Below, in pieces: positions 40,044 through 42,869 of a stretch of DNA of 42,869 nucleotides. How positions within the stretch are numbered: position 1 is the stretch's first letter; each line of letters opens with the position of its first letter. A program made the translations under genes and the position numbers. The notes below the pieces were generated by a model. It made no database searches. It had not been told where the DNA came from and worked only from the letters and a program-made list of their open reading frames with translations. The DNA is taken from assembly GCA_964497615.1 (NCBI GenBank), contig CAZCEC010000056.1, forward strand, positions 1-42,869, in the 5' to 3' direction. The DNA is from CAZCEC01 sp964497615 (lineage in GTDB: Bacteria; Chloroflexota; Anaerolineae; Anaerolineales; UBA6663).

Positions 40044-40231
40044 GACGGTGCCGGAACGGCCACGGGCGCTGCCGCCGAGCGCGCCGACGCCGCCGGCAGC
40101 GCAGTTGGCGAAGGCGTAAGGCATTCACCGCGGCCCACTCCGCTTCGCTGCGGGGGGCTTCGCACAGCACGCGGAGAGCGCAGAGAAAGAGAGAGAGAAG
40201 AGAAAGAGACCCGGCGATGGGTCTCTTTTTT
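40044..40231 (+). repeat. Direct repeat DR2: orphan copy of the squalene synthase gene end
   Basis: 24 codons plus stop, identical in amino acids to the end of the protein encoded at 33376-34416 (TAA instead of TAG); all eight base differences are synonymous. The 70-nt trailer and the GAGACCC hairpin also correspond. Upstream of 40044 the similarity stops abruptly and no synthase coding remains. Confidence 0.9.
40201..40231 (+). terminator. Rho-independent terminator in DR2
   Basis: AGAGACCC / GGGTCTCT around GGCGAT, followed by TTTTTTG. A textbook intrinsic terminator that now follows no intact gene on this strand. Confidence 0.85.
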
Positions 40232-40283
40232 GTTTGGAGCCTAGCGCGGGTGCGGGCAGTGAGTGTTCGTGCGCGCGCCCTCC

Positions 40284-40410
40284 CGCGCGGTGCTAAAGAC
40301 ACCGCGCTAGACACCGACGCCCGGTGGAACCGGGCTTGCGTACAACCTTCGGTAGCCGGCTTGAGCCGGCGCCGATGGGTAGCCCGGCGGTTGACCGCCG
40401 GGCGCGGGCA
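40284..40410. repeat. Multi-hairpin repeat related to 31062-31487
   Basis: CGCGGTG-CTAAAGA-CACCGCG, GCCCGGTGGAACCGGGC, GCCGGCTTGAGCCGGC and GCCCGGCGGTTGACCGCCGGGC-type hairpins follow one another. The first two match the order in the 213-bp repeat (CCCCGCGC, then ACGCCCGGTGAAACCGGGC). The region 40232-40589 holds no gene I can support. Confidence 0.75.
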
Positions 40411-40589
40411 TGACGCACGATTGCGGCTGCACTTACCGTCGCGCGCGGGCATCGCGCACCACGGCTGCGTCCTCGCTGTGGTGGCGCCGCGTCTCTATGC
40501 CGATAACGGCCAGCGAATGGAATTCGCGCCTAAAGGCCTCCGGCCGCCGCGTCCCTCTTCAGGGACGCAGGACGCCACAACCACGGCGA

Positions 40590-41216
40590 TCACGGCCCGG
40601 CCGGGGTCCCGGCAAAGATGACCTCGTCGCCCAAGAGAACGGTGACGCTGCCCGTCTCGGCCACCGTGATTCGAATCGGTGGGTCAACCCAGCCGGCGGT
40701 ATGGATGCGTTGACAACGACACATGAAGCTATACCTATCGCACGTGCAGAGCAGGTAATCACCAAGCGCGTCCGCGTCGGAAGTGCGGCCGATCTGGTAT
40801 TGGGTCATGCCAACCTGGGTACTTGCGATGTGCCCGTAGCTGTCTAGAAACGACAAACTGAAGCTGCAGAAGCAGATGACCGCTGCCGAAGCCAGAAAAC
40901 CAACGACGGGTATGGCATGGACGATGCCGCGCGTTCCTGCCCGCAGTTGGCGGACAGCGATGAACGCAGCCAGACCAACGAACAGCAATGGCAAGCATAG
41001 GTAAGGTAGTAACCCGACGTACCAATCAACCAGATACGGCCAATACAATACCAGGCCAGTCTCCGCCGGCACCGAGTGCGAAACGAACAGACTAACAACC
41101 CAGATGATTGCGGCCAGGCCGAGGACGATCGCCGCCACCTTAGATTGAGCCGGCGTTATGTCGGGCCGAGCGGGGGCGTCAGTGACTGGCATGGCAAGGA
41201 TGGTTGGTGCGGACAC
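40590..41216 (-). CDS. Membrane protein with C-terminal CxC pair
   Basis: About 208 residues; GTG 41216 or ATG 41192 could be the start and neither has a clear ribosome site. Hydrophobic segments at about 27-45, 55-88 (probably two helices) and 98-123. The C-terminal 85 residues contain Cys157, Cys159, Cys166 and Cys168 in CTCDRYSFMCRC, suggesting a small metal site or disulfide pair, then a beta-rich end (PPIRITVAETGSVTVLLGDEV). Less GC-rich than its neighbours. Family not recognised. Confidence 0.65.
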   Translation of the reverse strand: MSAPTILAMPVTDAPARPDITPAQSKVAAIVLGLAAIIWVVSLFVSHSVPAETGLVLYWPYLVDWYVGLLPYLCLPLLFVGLAAFIAVRQLRAGTRGIVHAIPVVGFLASAAVICFCSFSLSFLDSYGHIASTQVGMTQYQIGRTSDADALGDYLLCTCDRYSFMCRCQRIHTAGWVDPPIRITVAETGSVTVLLGDEVIFAGTPAGP

Positions 41217-41298
41217 CAGAGACGTGGCACCCCCCGCTGCGAGGACGCAGGGAAGCAGGCCGCTGCGTCTCTACGCCGGCCACCAATGCGACCGTCGG

Positions 41299-42147
41299 CT
41301 AAAACTCCTCCCGGCCGAAGCGCCACACCGCGACGGCGGTGAACACCACGCACCACAGCGCGGTGAGGAGGATGGGCACGACGGTGGGCAGGGGCTGGCC
41401 CGTGGCGACCAGGACGCTGAGGGGCTCGGGCGTGATGGGCGTCTGGACCACCAGCGCCCACGGCCCGAGGTAGGACAGGATGCCGTTCGCCAGGCCGACG
41501 AAAAGCTGATAGCCGAACAGCAGGCCGAAGCCGATGCCCAGCACCGGGCCGCGCCCGGCGAACAGCGCCCCCAGCATCAGGGTCAGGGTCAGGTAGAAGA
41601 GCAGGTTGAGATACACCAGGCCCAGCGCCGCCAGGAAGTTGGGCACCTGCAAGTCGCCGCCCGCCGCCGAGATTTGAATGTAGGCCACCAGCCCTTGCAA
41701 CAGGACCCCAATCACCAGGAAGCCAAGACCGTGAGCGATGAGCTTGGTGATGACCATGGCCGGGCGCGACACCGGCTTGGACAGCACCCAGGCGGCGGTG
41801 CCGGACTTCTTTTCGTCGATCAATGCATCCTGCCCCACGATCAGGCCGGCGACGGGCAGCGCGATGCCGCCGAAGATGAGGAAGATGAACAACGCGGCAG
41901 TGGTCGGCACTTCCATCGGGTCGGCCCCGGCGGCGGCCCGGGCTTCGGCCGCTTCCGGCGGCTGCGTGTTGGGCACCACCCACAGCATCATCGCCACCAT
42001 GCCGTTCATGATCGCCAGCCAGATCAGGGCCTGGATCCACCACAGGCGGGTGCGCCACCAGGCGCCCAGCTCCTTGCTCAACAGGTTGGCAAAGCCCATC
42101 CGCCAGCCGCGCTCGCGGACGGGCAGCAGTTCGGCGTTAGCGGTCAT
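41299..42147 (-). CDS. ABC-2 type transporter permease
   Basis: 282 residues from ATG 42147, overlapping the upstream ATPase gene by 11 bp. Six hydrophobic segments (about 32-52, 82-106, 130-160, 170-195, 200-222 and 255-275). The soluble stretch DALIDEKKSGTAAWVLSKPVSRPAMVITKL after the second helix is the ABC-2 signature (E-K/R-x-x-G-T-x-x-x-L-x-x-P-V/L-S-R). It forms the membrane half of an exporter or of a Gliding/NosY-like complex with the next gene; the substrate is unknown. Confidence 0.88.
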   Translation of the reverse strand: MTANAELLPVRERGWRMGFANLLSKELGAWWRTRLWWIQALIWLAIMNGMVAMMLWVVPNTQPPEAAEARAAAGADPMEVPTTAALFIFLIFGGIALPVAGLIVGQDALIDEKKSGTAAWVLSKPVSRPAMVITKLIAHGLGFLVIGVLLQGLVAYIQISAAGGDLQVPNFLAALGLVYLNLLFYLTLTLMLGALFAGRGPVLGIGFGLLFGYQLFVGLANGILSYLGPWALVVQTPITPEPLSVLVATGQPLPTVVPILLTALWCVVFTAVAVWRFGREEF

Positions 42148-42869
42148 TGTTATTGCCCTCCACCAGGCCAAGGAACACTTCTTCCAGGTCGTAGCGGCGC
42201 AGGCCAAAGGCCGTCACGCGCACCTGCCGGTCTTCCAGCACCAGCCGCAGCAGGTTGTCTTCGGCCGGATCGGCCTCGCTGACGCTGACGTGCCAGTGCG
42301 CCTCGCCGGGACTGCCGTCGGGCGTCACGTCCACCGCGCTCACCCAGGGCTGGGCGGCCACGCGCGCCTGGGCGGCACTCAGCGCCTCCGCCGACGCGCT
42401 GCGCACGGTCACCTCGTAGGCCACGCCGGTGCTGCCCCCGGCCAGCAGTTGCTCGATGGGGGCCTCCGCCACCAGCGCGCCTTTGTTAAGGATGGCGACC
42501 GTGTCGCTGACGCGCTGCACGTCGGACAGGATGTGGGTGGAGTAGAAGATGGTGGTGTGCTTGCGCAGCCGCTCCATCACCTCCAGCACGTCGCGGCGGC
42601 CCTGCGGGTCCAGGCTGGCGGCCGGCTCGTCCAGGATCAGCAAGTCGGGATAGTTGATCTGGGCCTGGGCGATGCCGAGGCGCTGGCGTTCGCCGCCGGA
42701 GAAGCCCTTGATGGGCCGGTCGGCCTTGTCGTCCAGGCCCACCAGTTCCAGGGTCTCGGTGATGCGGGCTTCCAGCTTGGCGGGCGGGCCGGTGAAGAAG
42801 AAGCGCAGGGTGAAGCGCAGGGTCTCGCGGGCGGTGAGGTGCTCGTAGTAGCGCGGGTCCTGGGCCAGG
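42137..42869 (-). CDS. ABC transporter ATP-binding protein, 3' part
   Basis: Open to the right edge; 243 residues visible, so Walker A is missing. LAQDPRYYEHLTARETLRF (Q-loop region), FSGGERQRLGIAQAQINYPDLLILDEPAASLDPQGR (signature and Walker B with catalytic Glu) and FYSTHILSDVQRVSD (switch His) are complete. The C-terminal 100 residues, ending RRYDLEEVFLGLVEG, are the extension typical of ABC-2 (CcmA/drug type) ATPases. It is translated with the permease gene. It powers export of an unknown substrate. Confidence 0.93.
   Translation of the reverse strand, partial: LAQDPRYYEHLTARETLRFTLRFFFTGPPAKLEARITETLELVGLDDKADRPIKGFSGGERQRLGIAQAQINYPDLLILDEPAASLDPQGRRDVLEVMERLRKHTTIFYSTHILSDVQRVSDTVAILNKGALVAEAPIEQLLAGGSTGVAYEVTVRSASAEALSAAQARVAAQPWVSAVDVTPDGSPGEAHWHVSVSEADPAEDNLLRLVLEDRQVRVTAFGLRRYDLEEVFLGLVEGNNNDR

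Noticed and set aside
39547..40119. Plus-strand ORF ending in the squalene synthase tail
   Set aside because: Only the last 25 codons are related to the synthase; the upstream part is antisense to the giant protease. It is kept as a repeat, not as a gene.
40217..40621. 134-codon ORF after the DR2 terminator
   Set aside because: Runs through the multi-hairpin repeat and has Arg/Ala-rich repeat composition.
41244..41269. GACGCAG/CTGCGTC hairpin after the permease gene as a terminator
   Set aside because: Short 7-bp arms and no T-tract on the relevant strand; not strong enough to list.

Overview
The window is a high-GC chromosomal stretch, probably from an uncultured member of the Chloroflexota (Anaerolineae or Caldilineae type). 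Clues are the very high third-position GC, several secreted proteins with RCC1, DUF11, beta-helix and BNR-like modules, short hydrophobic LP-x-V/I-x-R motifs at the mature ends of secreted proteins (familiar from that phylum, from memory), and many dispersed simple repeats. The phylum is inferred, not proven. A run of 10 N at 2405-2414 shows that this is a scaffolded draft assembly.

Layout. 1-2.5 kb: 3' part of an intradiol-dioxygenase-like gene, then two convergent hypothetical genes that prove to be diverged paralogues sharing a strong terminator. 2.6-9 kb: a membrane-anchored hypothetical protein, tRNA-Val(UAC), a membrane-anchored Mrr-like protein without its catalytic residues, a small membrane protein, arfB, a lipoprotein serpin, and a MarR regulator divergent from an NmrA-like oxidoreductase over a palindrome-rich operator. 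9-12.6 kb: a BtrH_N/DUF4872-like protein, a MITE-like element, a TPR protein, and a GNAT/DinB pair. 13.3-19.2 kb: an RCC1/DUF11 secreted protein followed by a stand-alone copy of its C-terminal domain, a DUF1801 protein, a HAMP/class III nucleotide cyclase and a small membrane protein. 19.2-23.5 kb: a GH39-like secreted glycosidase and two tandem paralogous secreted proteins, bracketed by two toxin-antitoxin pairs (RelE/ParE type and PIN/VapC type). 23.6-29 kb: a giant superfamily I helicase-nuclease (DUF4011/DUF3320 type). 29.3-31 kb: a membrane/BNR protein and an AAC(2')-like acetyltransferase. 31-31.9 kb: a repeat cluster with a second MITE copy. 31.9-34.4 kb: a membrane-embedded M28 peptidase and a squalene/phytoene synthase. 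34.6-39.9 kb: a 1749-residue secreted beta-helix/metzincin protease. 40.6 kb to the end: a membrane protein and an ABC-2 type exporter that runs off the window.

The most unusual content is the repeat biology. The 3' end of the squalene synthase gene (coding tail, trailer and terminator) is repeated 5.7 kb downstream on the far side of the giant protease gene, and every base difference in the coding tail is synonymous. A 9-nt G-rich tandem repeat (GGGG plus 5 nt) occurs at five places: three times in frame inside the helicase, once in frame inside the next membrane protein, and once between genes. Two copies of a roughly 120-bp element with terminal inverted repeats lie 21 kb apart in opposite orientation. 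REPIN-like hairpins, heptamer arrays, CACAC tracts, a 213-bp tandem duplication and a 35-bp array add to this. Several genes also show TATAAT followed by exactly 6 nt and then ATG, which suggests leaderless transcripts.

Most genes look like single units or two-gene operons. Clear functional pairs are the two TA modules, the MarR/NmrA divergon, the GNAT/DinB overlap, the RCC1/paralogue pair, the tandem secreted paralogues and the ABC exporter.
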